Source of the DNA: Subtercola vilae
GTDB lineage: Bacteria; Actinomycetota; Actinomycetes; Actinomycetales; Microbacteriaceae
DNA length: 48,729 bases
Assembly: GCF_004923255.1 (NCBI RefSeq)
Contig: NZ_QYRT01000028.1
Span: 1 to 48,729, forward strand
Reading direction: 5' to 3'
Each line of letters opens with the position of its first letter. Positions within the stretch are counted from its first letter, which is position 1. This document shows positions 1 through 8,985 of this stretch, piece after piece. A program made the position numbers and the translations under genes. The notes below the pieces were generated by a model, which saw only the letters and a program-made list of their open reading frames with translations, made no database searches and was not told where the DNA came from.

Positions 1-793
1 CAGCAGGAGTGTCGGTTTCGAACTGGGGGCGCACCCTCGGGGACTGCAACGCTTCCAACAACGCCCGCAAACTGCCTGCTTGCAGGGGTGGGAGGAGGGC
101 GATCATTTTGGTCATCCCATCACCCTGAGCCGTGAACCTCACATACCGTTTCGACTGCAACACCCGGTCAGTGGGTTCCACACCGTCAGGGTCAAGATGC
201 GCCCGCACCCGCGACGCCAGCAAACCGATATCGTCCGCGGAGTACCGGAACCCACCCGAGATGTTCCGTGCAGCGTCGACCAACGCTTTTTCGGCGTCAC
301 GGATCTCCTGGGTGAACCCCAACTGGGCTGCGACGTCGGTCAGGTTACGAACGATCTGCGCCGCCGCATCCACACCCAAACTGCCATCCGTCAGGCCCTG
401 CTCGACGTGCGGGAAGTTCGACGGGATCACCACCCCATTGATCGACACCCCCGACCTGACACTCTTACCGAGCTTCAGCCAGCTGCTCGCGGTATGCCCT
501 GCCCCACCCGTCACCGCCGCCACCAGCTTCGGTACCGTCGTGAAATTCTGTGCCCGAGACAGCGACCCATCCCCCAACTCCGCCCGGGACCTCTCAGCCA
601 CCTCCCCCGCCAACCGCACACGCAACCCGTCCACTAACCGGCCCAGCTTCTCCGCATCTGCGATCCGCGACAACAATGCTTCATCGGCAAGCCCGAAGGG
701 CGCGGCAGCCCCACACCACCCCGCCACAACACCAACCACCTCATCAAAGGCAGCCCCGTCAGCAGCAGGCGAAGTGGTGGGCGATTCATTCAT
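1..793 (-). CDS. DUF222 domain-containing HNH endonuclease-family protein, 3' part cut off by window edge
   Basis: Reading leftward from an ATG at 793 the frame stays open to base 1, giving the first 264 residues (MNESPTTSP...). The content fits the DUF222 domain that precedes an HNH nuclease domain in the large actinobacterial 13E12/DUF222 family: an early helix around EKLGRLVDGLRVRLAGE, then a stretch around DDIGLLASRVRAHLDPDG. The HNH motif would lie beyond the window, so catalysis cannot be judged. Such genes are present in many copies in Microbacteriaceae and their role is not well defined. No strong ribosome-binding site is visible. The long plus-strand frame across the same bases has no family resemblance and is a shadow. 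Confidence 0.85.
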   Translation of the reverse strand, partial: MNESPTTSPAADGAAFDEVVGVVAGWCGAAAPFGLADEALLSRIADAEKLGRLVDGLRVRLAGEVAERSRAELGDGSLSRAQNFTTVPKLVAAVTGGAGHTASSWLKLGKSVRSGVSINGVVIPSNFPHVEQGLTDGSLGVDAAAQIVRNLTDVAAQLGFTQEIRDAEKALVDAARNISGGFRYSADDIGLLASRVRAHLDPDGVEPTDRVLQSKRYVRFTAQGDGMTKMIALLPPLQAGSLRALLEALQSPRVRPQFETDTPA

Positions 794-887
794 GACCCAA
801 GTCAACCACCAACCACTGACATTCACTCAACAAATCAGGCCCATAACGACCCCCACCAGAAAAGAATCTCAAAAAACTTTTTCGCCC

Positions 888-1901
888 CTAGAGCCAACCG
901 CGCTTCTTGAACGCGAAGTACAGCGCCACGCCCGATCCGAGCATCAACGCCAACGCAAACGGGTACCCGAGAAACCACTTCAGTTCGGGCATGTTTGTGA
1001 AGTTCATCCCGTAGATCGCTGCCACCAGTGTGGGAGCAAACAGCACCGCAGCCCACGACGAGATCTTCTTCACCTGCTCGCCCTGGGCGAGGCTCGTCTC
1101 GGTCATTCGCGTCATCTCGTCGTTCTGTTTCTGCGCGATGAGCGTCGAGTGAACCGTGAGGCCGTTTTCGAGAAGCGAACGATACGAATCAGCCCGCTCT
1201 GTGAGCCGGATGACATGGTCGAGCACGTCACGAAAGTGGCGTTTGATTTCGAGGTCGCCGTCGGCGCTGAGGCCTTCGACGAGGCGGCTGATCATGTCTT
1301 CGAGGGGGGTGGTGGCGCGCTGAAACGAGATGACTTCGCGCAGCAGGTCGTAGATGCGGCGGGAGACGTCGCGGTCGCCGCTGAAGATCTGGTCTTCGAT
1401 CTCGTCGATGTCGTTTTCGAGGCCCGAGAGTACGGGGGCATAGTCGTCGACGATGAGATCGAGGATGCCGTAGAGAATCGTGTGGGTGCCCTCGGCGAGC
1501 AGGTCGGGGTGCGCCTCGAGCCGGCGCCGAACTGCGTCGATGTCGGGGAAGTCGAAGTGGTTCACCGAGACCACGAAGTCGGGTCCGAGAAAGAGGTGCA
1601 CTTCACCGAACTGCACTTTTTCGACGTCGTCGAGGTACTTCGCGGGGCGCAGAACGATGAACAGCGTCTCACCGTAGCGCTCGAGTTTGGCGCGCTGGTG
1701 GCCGGTGAGGGCATCGGTCACGGCGAGGTGGTGCAGGCTCAGCTCGTCGGCGACGGCCTGTAGTTCGGCTTTGTCGGGCCGGTTCATATCGATCCAGGCC
1801 ACGCCCTGGTTGGCGCGCATGACCTCGAAGGTCTCGTCGAGGTTCTTTGGTTCGGCAGTGCGTCTGCCGTCGACGTAAACAGCGTTGTCGGTGATGGTCA
1901 C
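888..1901 (-). CDS. corA: CorA-family magnesium/cobalt transporter
   Basis: 337-aa protein, the usual CorA length. The family signature YGMNF is at residues 297-301 followed by MPEL at 304-307 in the periplasmic/extracellular loop, flanked by two transmembrane helices (about 277-296 and 313-333), with a basic C-terminal tail KKRGWL. The long acidic, helical N-terminal part matches the cytoplasmic funnel of CorA, which forms a homopentameric Mg2+ channel. The start is a GTG at 1901, nine bases after the stop of the upstream oxidoreductase gene, so the two are probably cotranscribed. After the stop the transcript is T-rich (TTTTTTGAGATTCTTTT near 858-878), which may help termination. Confidence 0.95.
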   Translation of the reverse strand: MTITDNAVYVDGRRTAEPKNLDETFEVMRANQGVAWIDMNRPDKAELQAVADELSLHHLAVTDALTGHQRAKLERYGETLFIVLRPAKYLDDVEKVQFGEVHLFLGPDFVVSVNHFDFPDIDAVRRRLEAHPDLLAEGTHTILYGILDLIVDDYAPVLSGLENDIDEIEDQIFSGDRDVSRRIYDLLREVISFQRATTPLEDMISRLVEGLSADGDLEIKRHFRDVLDHVIRLTERADSYRSLLENGLTVHSTLIAQKQNDEMTRMTETSLAQGEQVKKISSWAAVLFAPTLVAAIYGMNFTNMPELKWFLGYPFALALMLGSGVALYFAFKKRGWL

Positions 1902-1910
1902 GCAGTCAGA

Positions 1911-3593
1911 CTAATGGTGGATGCCCGGCTCTCCTTGCCCGCTGCCCTGGGCTTGCGCGGCGGCCGTCACTCGTTCGATCACGGCCATCGCCGCGCTGTG
2001 GCCGCCGAGGCCACTCACTGCTCCTCCTCGGCGTGAGCCTGAACCGCACAGCAGGATCCGCTCGTGCTCCGTCGCCACACCCCACCGCTGGGCGGGGGTG
2101 TCGAGCGGCTCGTCGTCGTCGGCGAAGGGCCAGCTGAGGGTGCCGTGGAAGATGTTTCCGCCGGGCAGGCGCAGCGCGTGCTCGAGGTCGAGGGTGGTCT
2201 TGGTTTCGATGCAGGGTCGCCCCCGGGCATCCAGCATCAGGCAGTCTTCGATGGGTTCAGCCAGAACGCTGTTCAGCGAGGCGAGCACGGCCGCCTGAAC
2301 TTCGTCGCGAAACGCGTCGTTGGTCTCCTCGGTGACGAGGCGGTGCGGCACGTGAAGGGCGAAGACAGTGAGGGTGTGGGCGCCGGCAGCGCGCAGTTCG
2401 GGCGAGAGGATGCTCGGGTCGGCCAGTGAGTGGCAGTAGATCTCAGCCGGCAGCGGCCGGGGGAGGGCGCCACTGGCGGCAGAGAGGTAGGCCGCATCGA
2501 GTTGGCTGTAGGTCTCGTTGATGTGGAAGGTACCGCCGAACGCGGCCTCGGGTGAGAGGGAGGGGTCGCGCAGGGCGGGCAGGCGGGTGAGCATGAGGTT
2601 GACCTTGGCCTGGGCGCCTTCGGGGGCGGCCGCACCCGCGGGCGTGCCGGGTGAACCACTCGCGGCGGAGAGCAGCCGCGCCAGCTCGGTGGGCGAGACG
2701 TTCGCCAGCACGGTGTCGGCGCGGAGGGTGTGCGGGCGGGCATCCAGAGCGTAGGTGACCTCACCGGTGGGCGACACGGCCGTCACGTCGGCACCGGTCA
2801 CGAGGGTGGCGCCGGCCGAGCGGGCGGCGGTGGCGAGTGCGGTGGTGACGGCTCCCATGCCGCCCACGGGTACATCCCAGTCGCCGGTGCCGCCGCCGAT
2901 GAGATGGTAGAGAAAGCAGATGTTCTGGGCGAGGTCGGCGTCGTGGGCGCGGGCGAAGGTTCCAATGAGGGCGTCGGTCAGTACGACCCCGCGCACGACG
3001 TCGTTCGCGAGGTGGCGCTCGATGACCTCGCCGATGGGTCGCTCGATCATGGAGTGCCAGAGATGGTCGGCGGCGAGGCGTTCGCGAAGGTCGCTGCGGC
3101 GGGGCAGGGGGCCGGTGAGGGTGGGCCAGACCACCTCGGCGAGGCGGCGAGTGTGCTCGTAGAAGTCGGTGAAGGGGTCGGCGTCGGCGGCGCCCCCGAT
3201 GGCGGCGAACGAGGCGCGGGTGGCATCGGGGTCGGCCGTGTCGATGAGGAGGCCGGCGGTGGCGCGCAGGTCGCCGTCGCCGGGGAGACCGGCGGTTCCG
3301 CGCGGCACCGGCGTGTACGACGAGTAGCGGCGCCGCACCAGGGTGAGGTCGAGCCCGAGTTCGGTGATGATCTGCTGCGGAAGAAGGCTCACAAGGTAGG
3401 AGTAGCGCGAGAGCCGGGCATCCACCCCCTCGAACGGGCTCGCCGAGACGGCCGCCCCGCCGAGCTCTGGCAGGCGTTCGAGCACCGTCACGGCGAGCCC
3501 GGCGCGGGCGAGGTAGGCCGCCGCGACGAGGCCGTTGTGGCCGCCGCCGACGATGACGACGTCGGCCGTGAGGGTGGCGGGTTCGCTGTTCAT
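1911..3593 (-). CDS. Phytoene dehydrogenase-like FAD-dependent oxidoreductase (PYROXD2/COG1233 type)
   Basis: 560 aa. The N-terminal Rossmann motif is VVIVGGGHNGLVAAAYLARAG (G16, G18 and G21 bind the dinucleotide), followed by the ERLPELGGAAVS segment typical of FAD-dependent amine oxidase/phytoene desaturase folds. The C-terminus has a second FAD contact region (LLCGSGSRRGGAVSGLGGHSA). This group is related to carotenoid desaturases, but no carotenoid genes lie nearby, so the substrate is unknown. ATG start at 3593, divergent from the DNA glycosylase. It ends nine bases before corA. Confidence 0.85.
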   Translation of the reverse strand: MNSEPATLTADVVIVGGGHNGLVAAAYLARAGLAVTVLERLPELGGAAVSASPFEGVDARLSRYSYLVSLLPQQIITELGLDLTLVRRRYSSYTPVPRGTAGLPGDGDLRATAGLLIDTADPDATRASFAAIGGAADADPFTDFYEHTRRLAEVVWPTLTGPLPRRSDLRERLAADHLWHSMIERPIGEVIERHLANDVVRGVVLTDALIGTFARAHDADLAQNICFLYHLIGGGTGDWDVPVGGMGAVTTALATAARSAGATLVTGADVTAVSPTGEVTYALDARPHTLRADTVLANVSPTELARLLSAASGSPGTPAGAAAPEGAQAKVNLMLTRLPALRDPSLSPEAAFGGTFHINETYSQLDAAYLSAASGALPRPLPAEIYCHSLADPSILSPELRAAGAHTLTVFALHVPHRLVTEETNDAFRDEVQAAVLASLNSVLAEPIEDCLMLDARGRPCIETKTTLDLEHALRLPGGNIFHGTLSWPFADDDEPLDTPAQRWGVATEHERILLCGSGSRRGGAVSGLGGHSAAMAVIERVTAAAQAQGSGQGEPGIHH

Positions 3594-3655
3594 GCCCCGA
3601 GCATAGGCCTGTCGGTTCGCGAGTGTCAGACGAACGACTTAGTCTTCTGAGCACG

Positions 3656-4645
3656 ATGGATGCACAGCTCAACGCCACACGGCAGACGGGCGTACGGCTT
3701 GCCACAGGCCGCTCCGTCGCCGCGCCCGCGCGTGCACCGCTCAGCACGGTGTACACGCCCGCGCACCCGGTGAACCTCCGCCAGACCGTCGGCCCGCTGC
3801 TGCGTGGGGTCACCGAACCCACCATGCGCTTCACCCCGAACGGGTTCTGGCGGGTCTCCCGCACCCCTCTCGGCCCGGTCACGCTGCACGTCGAGAGTCG
3901 CGGGGCTGACGTTCTGGCCACCGCGTGGGGCCCGGGCGCCGAATGGGCTCTGGATGCCCTGCCCGAGCTGCTCGGCAAATCAGACGACTGGTCGGGGCTC
4001 GACCTCAGCGCCGTGCCACCCCTCGCCGAGGTGCGGCGGCGCCACCCGGCCCTGTGGCTCACCTGCACCTCGCTCGTCTTCGAGACCCTGGTGCCCACCA
4101 TCCTCGAGCAGAAGATCACCACAGTCGAGGCGCGCAGGGCGTGGCGGTACCTCGTGGCGAAGTACGGCGAGGTGCCTCCGGGGCCCGCGCCCGAGGGCAT
4201 GCGCGTACAGCCGAGCGTGCGCGGCTGGCAGCTGATCCCGTCGTGGGAGTGGCACCGGGCGGGGGTCGGCCCCGAACGTTCGCGGGCCATCATGGCGGCG
4301 GCAGCGGTCGCCTCCGGGCTCGACCGTCTCGCGGCCGCCGGCCGTTCGGTGGCGGGCGTGCTCGAGAAGCTGCAGACCGTGAGCGGCATCGGCCCGTGGA
4401 CGGCGGCGGAGACGAGCCAGCGCTCGCACGGGCATCCTGATGCCGTCAGTGTCGGCGACTACCATCTTGCAGCCCATGTGGGGTGGGTGCTCATCGGCGA
4501 ACCGGTCGATGACGCGGGCATGCTCGAGCTGCTCGAGCCGTGGCGGGGGCACCGGCAGCGGGTGGTGCGGCTCATTCTGGCAAGCGGTGTTCCGAAGCCG
4601 CGGTTCGCGCCGCGCGCCACCATTCAGGATCACCGCTGGCACTAG
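3656..4645 (+). CDS. AlkA-like DNA-3-methyladenine glycosylase (HhH-GPD superfamily)
   Basis: 329 aa from the ATG at 3656; a GTG at 3623 would add 11 residues with no clear benefit. The helix-hairpin-helix is LQTVSGIGPWTAAE (from residue 239), matching the LQxxxGIGxWTA motif of AlkA. The catalytic aspartate is D268 in SVGDYHLAAHVGW, the counterpart of the DDYLI segment in E. coli AlkA. Family members excise alkylated purines by base flipping. The N-terminal ~120 residues resemble the AlkA N-terminal domain only loosely. It is not linked to an ada gene and seems monocistronic, divergent from the oxidoreductase. Confidence 0.85.
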   Translation: MDAQLNATRQTGVRLATGRSVAAPARAPLSTVYTPAHPVNLRQTVGPLLRGVTEPTMRFTPNGFWRVSRTPLGPVTLHVESRGADVLATAWGPGAEWALDALPELLGKSDDWSGLDLSAVPPLAEVRRRHPALWLTCTSLVFETLVPTILEQKITTVEARRAWRYLVAKYGEVPPGPAPEGMRVQPSVRGWQLIPSWEWHRAGVGPERSRAIMAAAAVASGLDRLAAAGRSVAGVLEKLQTVSGIGPWTAAETSQRSHGHPDAVSVGDYHLAAHVGWVLIGEPVDDAGMLELLEPWRGHRQRVVRLILASGVPKPRFAPRATIQDHRWH

Positions 4646-4680
4646 GCCGTGGCGGCCGGTCTGCGGGTTAGTGTCAGAGC

Positions 4681-7600
4681 ATGATCGAACACGCGGAGAA
4701 CCCCGGGGCAGCGGAGCTCGACGAGGCGCAGGCTGAGGCTGGGGTCGAGCAGGTCGAGCCCGGCAGCGCCGAAGTGCCCGGCGCGCCGGCCGGCCTCCCG
4801 GGGCTCGCCGACGAAGCGGCCCTGCTGGTGCGCGAGTGGCTGCGCGAAAGCGCTCAGCTGCCGCCCGACCCTTCCGAAGCCCGTCTGGCCGCCGCCCTGG
4901 CCGCACCCGAGACCCTCGCGTTCGCGCTCGACTTCGTCGACGGCGTCATGCGTCCCGACGACCTGGCCGTGGCGGCCGCGAACCTCGAGAAGCTCGCCGA
5001 ACTGGCGCCCGATGCGCTGCCGGCGCCGCTGCGTTCGGCCCTCCGCGCCGGCGGAACCGTGGGGCAAGCCCTGCCCTGGGCCGTCGTTCCGCTGGCGAAG
5101 CGGGCGCTACGCCAGGCCCTCGGACACCTCGTCATCGATGCCACCCCGTCGAAGCTCGCCGACTCCATCGCAGAGCTCACCGCCGACGGATCCCGCCTCA
5201 CGCTCACCCTTCTCGGCGACCCCGTTCTGGGCGATGCCGCGGCCGCGGCCCGGCTCGAGGGCATCCTCGCGCTCGTGCAGCGCGACGACGTCGATGCCGT
5301 CTCGCTGTCAGTGCGGTCGGTCGCCGCGAACGTCTCGCTGTGGGCCTTCGATGAGACGGTCGAACGCGTCGCACACGCGCTGGTTCCGCTGTACCGGGCG
5401 GCGTTGCCCGCTGCAGGCTCCGACCGGCGCGCCACGCTGATCACCCTCGACATCGAGCAGTACTGCGATCTCGATCTCACCATTGCCGTGTTCGAACGGG
5501 TGCTCGGCCGGCCCGAGTTTCTGAGGCTCGAGGCCGCAATCGTGCTGCAGGCATACCTTCCCGAGGCGCTCGGGGTGCTGCAGGGCCTGCAGCGCTTCAG
5601 CGCCGCGCGCGTCGAGCGAGGCGGGGCGCCGATCACCGTGCGGTTGGTGAAAGGGGCGAACCTGGCGGGCGAGGTCGCCGAGGCGGGCATCCAGAACTGG
5701 CCGCTGGCGACCTTCGACAGTGCGCTTCAGACTGACACGAACTTCAAGCGGCTGCTCGACTGGGCGTTGACGCCTGCGAGGCTGGATGCCCTCCGCATCG
5801 GCATCGCAACCCACAACCTGTTCGACATCGCTTTCGCCTGGTTGCTCGCCGAGCGGCGGGGGGTCACTGAGTGGGTGCACGTCGAGATGCTCTCAGCTGT
5901 GGCCTCGCTGGCGGCGGCGCACGCGCAGGTGGTGGCGCGGCACGTCGGCGGTCTGACGCTCTACGTGCCGGTGGTGCATCCGCGGGAGTTCGACGCGGCG
6001 GTCGCTCACGTGGTGGGGCAGCTCGGCGGGATGCTGGCGGGCGAAGGGTTTCTCCCGGCAGCGCTCGAGCTCGGGGCGGGCGACGCGCTGTTCGATCGGG
6101 AGCAGAAGCGGTTTCTTGCCTCGGTGCGGGAACTCGCGTCGGCGGAGGAGCTGAGTGAGGCGGGCCCGGGGGAGTCGGCGGTGGAGTCGGCTTCGGGGGC
6201 GCTGTCTTCGACGCTGAGCGAGGCCCGACCGAACCGAACGCAGAATCGCCTGCGGCCCGACGATCTTGCTGCGCGTGCGGCTGGTTCGTTGCCGCGTACC
6301 TCTGTTGGCGCACTCAATACCACGCCGAACACCGACCCGGCGCTGGCCGCGAACCGGGAGTGGGCGGCGCACCTGCTGAGCCGGGTTCCCGACTCGACGC
6401 TGGGCTCCGGCGGGGCATCCATCACAGCCGTCGACACCATCTCGATCACCACCGGGGCACTCGACGAGCTGCTCGACAACGCGGCCGAGGCGGGCGCGTC
6501 GTGGGGCGCCGAACCGCCCGCCGTTCGTGCAGCCGCCGTGCGCCGCGGCGCGCTCGCGCTCGAGGCGAACCGCGACCGGCTCGTCGAAGTGCTCGCGTCC
6601 GAGGTTGGCGCCACGATCGGCGAGGCCGACCTCGAGGTCAGCGAGGCCGTAGACGCTGCCCGCCTCTCTTCCGCGCAGGCTGACGAGGTCGGGCGTGTCG
6701 ACGGTGCGCGGTTCGTCTCGCCGCGCCTTCTCGTCGTGCTCGCCTCGGCGCAGCCCGCCGTATCGCTCCTGGCCGCAAATGTTCTGGGCGCCCTCGCTGC
6801 AGGTGCGGCAGTCATCGTGAGCCCGGCACCCGAAGCCCTTCGTTCGGCAACTGTGCTCGTCGAGGCGCTCTGGGAGGCGGGCATCCGGCGCGAACTCGTC
6901 ACGCTCTTCGACTTCGACTTCGACTTCGGTCGCGACGAATACGTGCTCGAGCGTGCGCTCGCCACGCATCCGGCGGTCGATCGCGTGCTGTTCTCGGGCT
7001 CGCACGAACTGGCCGTGCTGCTGCGCTCGGGGCGCCACGATCTTCGGTTCGGAGGTGAGATCGATGGCGCCGTCGCAAGGGGTGATGCTGCAGCATCCGG
7101 TACGGGCGCCGGAATGGGCCCTGCGACCGGCGACGCAACGGGTGCTACAGCGGGCGTCACAACGGGCGCGGCAACGGGCTCCGCGAACATCATCGTCGTC
7201 ACGCCCAGCGCCGACCTCGACCATGCGGTGGCCGACATCGTGGCGAGCGCGTTCGACCACGCCGGCCAGGCACGCTCGGCCGTGCACACGGTGATCCTGG
7301 TGGGGTCGGTTGCGAAGTCGGCCCGTTTTCGCCGCCAACTCGTCGACGCCGTCACCTCGCTGCGGGTGGGTACCGCTGATGACCCCGCAACGCAGGTCGG
7401 GCCACTCGTCGCTGCGGCGACGGGTGCGGTGCTGCAGGCGCTCACCACCCTTGGCCCCGGCGAGCACTGGCTCGTCGAGCCGCGCCAGCTCGACACCGAC
7501 GGCGCACTGTGGTCGCCGGGCGTGCGCACAGGAGTGGCTGCGGGCTCCGAGTTTCAGCGCGCCGAGCATCCGGTTCCCGTGCTGGGCCTCGTGCACGTTG

Positions 7601-8481
7601 CCACTCTCACCGAAGCGATCGAGTTGCAGAACTCCAGCGCGGGCGGGCTCACGGGCAGGCTGCACTCGCTCGATGCGCTCGAGGTGCGGCAGTGGGTGGC
7701 GCAGGTGTCGGCCGGCACTCTGAACGTGAACCGGGGAATGGCCGGAGCCGTGCTGCATCGGCAGCCGGTCGGGGGTTGGAACCGGGCATCCATCGGCCCA
7801 GCTGCCCCTGCTGGCGGCCCCGACTTCGTTGCGAGCCTCGTAGCGTGGCAGCCCGAGGAGGGTGTCGCCAGCTCGGAACTCAGCCTTGCCGGCCTCGAGA
7901 CCAGCGTCGCTGAGCTGCTCACCGCGGCCACGGCAGGGCTCGACTGGCGCGAGTTCGACGCTGTGCGCCGCGCCGCCGTGAGCGACGAACAGGCCTGGCA
8001 GCAGCGATTCGCTCCGCGTGACCGATCGCTCACCGTGCTCGAGATGAGCGTGCTGCGGTACCGCCCCGTCGCCGTGGTGATCAGGGTTTCTGAGGGTGAG
8101 CAGTTGCGCGACCTGGTGCGCTTGCTCGCCGCCGCGACCCGCGCCGGATCGCCGCTCGCGCTGAGCACTGCGTTCAAGCTGCCCCGGCCGCTCCGCGCGC
8201 TGCTGAAGGAGCGGCACGTGCGGGTCTTCGTTGAAGACGACTCCACGTGGCTGCAACGGGCGGCGGTCGTTGGTGACGGTGCGCCGAGAATCCGGATGCT
8301 CGGGGGCGACCCTCGCGCCCTGGCCGACGCGCTCGGCGGTAGCCCCGACGTGGCCGTCTACTCGGGGCCCGCCACGCTCGCGGGTCGCGTCGAGCTGCTG
8401 CCGTTCCTGCGGCAGCAGACGGTGACCGTCGCTGCGCACCGCGCTGCCACGTTGGCGCGTCTCGCCGACGGCCTGCTCTAG
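4681..8481 (+). CDS. PutA-like bifunctional proline dehydrogenase / L-glutamate-gamma-semialdehyde dehydrogenase homologue with altered active sites
   Basis: 1266 aa, colinear with the long actinobacterial PutA: proline dehydrogenase barrel (about 150-480), aldehyde dehydrogenase fold (about 590-1080) and a C-terminal ALDH-like domain (about 1100-1260). PRODH landmarks kept include VRLVKGAN (K324), ATHNLFDIAF and VEMLSAV. However, the proline-binding Arg-Arg-x-x-Glu of family members is G446-Q447-L-G-G450. In the ALDH half the catalytic cysteine (AGQ-x-C-SA) is R865 in AGQARSAV, the oxyanion Asn of WNFP is A690 in SAQP, and the cofactor Lys of KPAP is S714. A roughly 39-residue Gly/Ala/Thr insert lies at 797-835. 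The reading frame is intact, suggesting selection. It may be a paralogue with a changed or non-enzymatic role; a second, intact putA elsewhere cannot be excluded. Confidence 0.85.
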   Translation: MIEHAENPGAAELDEAQAEAGVEQVEPGSAEVPGAPAGLPGLADEAALLVREWLRESAQLPPDPSEARLAAALAAPETLAFALDFVDGVMRPDDLAVAAANLEKLAELAPDALPAPLRSALRAGGTVGQALPWAVVPLAKRALRQALGHLVIDATPSKLADSIAELTADGSRLTLTLLGDPVLGDAAAAARLEGILALVQRDDVDAVSLSVRSVAANVSLWAFDETVERVAHALVPLYRAALPAAGSDRRATLITLDIEQYCDLDLTIAVFERVLGRPEFLRLEAAIVLQAYLPEALGVLQGLQRFSAARVERGGAPITVRLVKGANLAGEVAEAGIQNWPLATFDSALQTDTNFKRLLDWALTPARLDALRIGIATHNLFDIAFAWLLAERRGVTEWVHVEMLSAVASLAAAHAQVVARHVGGLTLYVPVVHPREFDAAVAHVVGQLGGMLAGEGFLPAALELGAGDALFDREQKRFLASVRELASAEELSEAGPGESAVESASGALSSTLSEARPNRTQNRLRPDDLAARAAGSLPRTSVGALNTTPNTDPALAANREWAAHLLSRVPDSTLGSGGASITAVDTISITTGALDELLDNAAEAGASWGAEPPAVRAAAVRRGALALEANRDRLVEVLASEVGATIGEADLEVSEAVDAARLSSAQADEVGRVDGARFVSPRLLVVLASAQPAVSLLAANVLGALAAGAAVIVSPAPEALRSATVLVEALWEAGIRRELVTLFDFDFDFGRDEYVLERALATHPAVDRVLFSGSHELAVLLRSGRHDLRFGGEIDGAVARGDAAASGTGAGMGPATGDATGATAGVTTGAATGSANIIVVTPSADLDHAVADIVASAFDHAGQARSAVHTVILVGSVAKSARFRRQLVDAVTSLRVGTADDPATQVGPLVAAATGAVLQALTTLGPGEHWLVEPRQLDTDGALWSPGVRTGVAAGSEFQRAEHPVPVLGLVHVATLTEAIELQNSSAGGLTGRLHSLDALEVRQWVAQVSAGTLNVNRGMAGAVLHRQPVGGWNRASIGPAAPAGGPDFVASLVAWQPEEGVASSELSLAGLETSVAELLTAATAGLDWREFDAVRRAAVSDEQAWQQRFAPRDRSLTVLEMSVLRYRPVAVVIRVSEGEQLRDLVRLLAAATRAGSPLALSTAFKLPRPLRALLKERHVRVFVEDDSTWLQRAAVVGDGAPRIRMLGGDPRALADALGGSPDVAVYSGPATLAGRVELLPFLRQQTVTVAAHRAATLARLADGLL

Positions 8482-8547
8482 CCGCGCGCCCGCGGGCCGG
8501 GTACGGCGGCTCGCTGTGGGGAGGCAGCACACGTGGGGTGCAGCGCG

Positions 8548-8982
8548 TCAGACCGCGCGCAGCGCCTCGGCGATCGTCGCCAGCGCCGCGTCGTCGCCGA
8601 GCCCCAGCTCGCGCACGCGCCGCGCGTACTCGAGCGCCGCCACCTGCGCCTGGCGCTGAGGCCCGTCGCCGGTGGGCGCAACGGATGTGCCCCCGCGCCC
8701 GCGCGTGACGAGCACGCCGTCGCGTTCCAGCTCGCGGTAGACCTTCGCCACGGTGTTCGGCGCGAGGCCAAGTTGTTCGGCGAGCCGCCGAACGGGCGGC
8801 AGGGCAGCACCCGGTGCGAGAGTGCCACTTCGAACGTCGGTGAGCACCAGCACGCGCAACTGATCGGATGCGGTCGCCGCTGACCGTGCATCCATCGCCC
8901 AACTCGAAACCCCCGTGGTGCTCGCGCTGATGGCCTCCGCGCCTCCGCCGGCACCCCCGCCAGCCCCACTCTCGCCAGCCAC
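8548..8982 (-). CDS. GntR-family transcriptional regulator, YtrA-like (short effector region)
   Basis: 144 aa from GTG at 8982. The winged helix-turn-helix runs from DQLRVLVLTDVRSGTLAPGA through PPVRRLAEQLGLAPNTVAKVYRELERDGVL (about residues 40-95). It is followed by only ~45 residues, as in the YtrA subfamily, which lacks a large ligand domain. The start is chosen because an AAAAGG Shine-Dalgarno overlaps the stop of the upstream Lrp gene at 6-base spacing. The two regulators are therefore likely cotranscribed and coupled. YtrA members often control adjacent ABC exporters; none is present, so the target is unknown. The first ~30 residues are Gly/Ala/Ser-rich and probably disordered. Confidence 0.85.
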   Translation of the reverse strand: MAGESGAGGGAGGGAEAISASTTGVSSWAMDARSAATASDQLRVLVLTDVRSGTLAPGAALPPVRRLAEQLGLAPNTVAKVYRELERDGVLVTRGRGGTSVAPTGDGPQRQAQVAALEYARRVRELGLGDDAALATIAEALRAV

Positions 8983-8985
8983 CAG

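Noticed and set aside
132-1763. Long plus-strand open frame of 543 codons
   Set aside because: It runs antisense across the DUF222 gene and corA, which both have clear family motifs; composition is that of a high-GC shadow.
7069-7185. Insert in the PutA-like protein as an intein or mobile insertion
   Set aside because: Far too short and of simple composition; no intein or element motifs.
5893-8532. Minus-strand open frame of 879 codons opposite the PutA-like gene
   Set aside because: No family resemblance and Arg/His/Gly-rich; it is the antisense of the well-supported gene.
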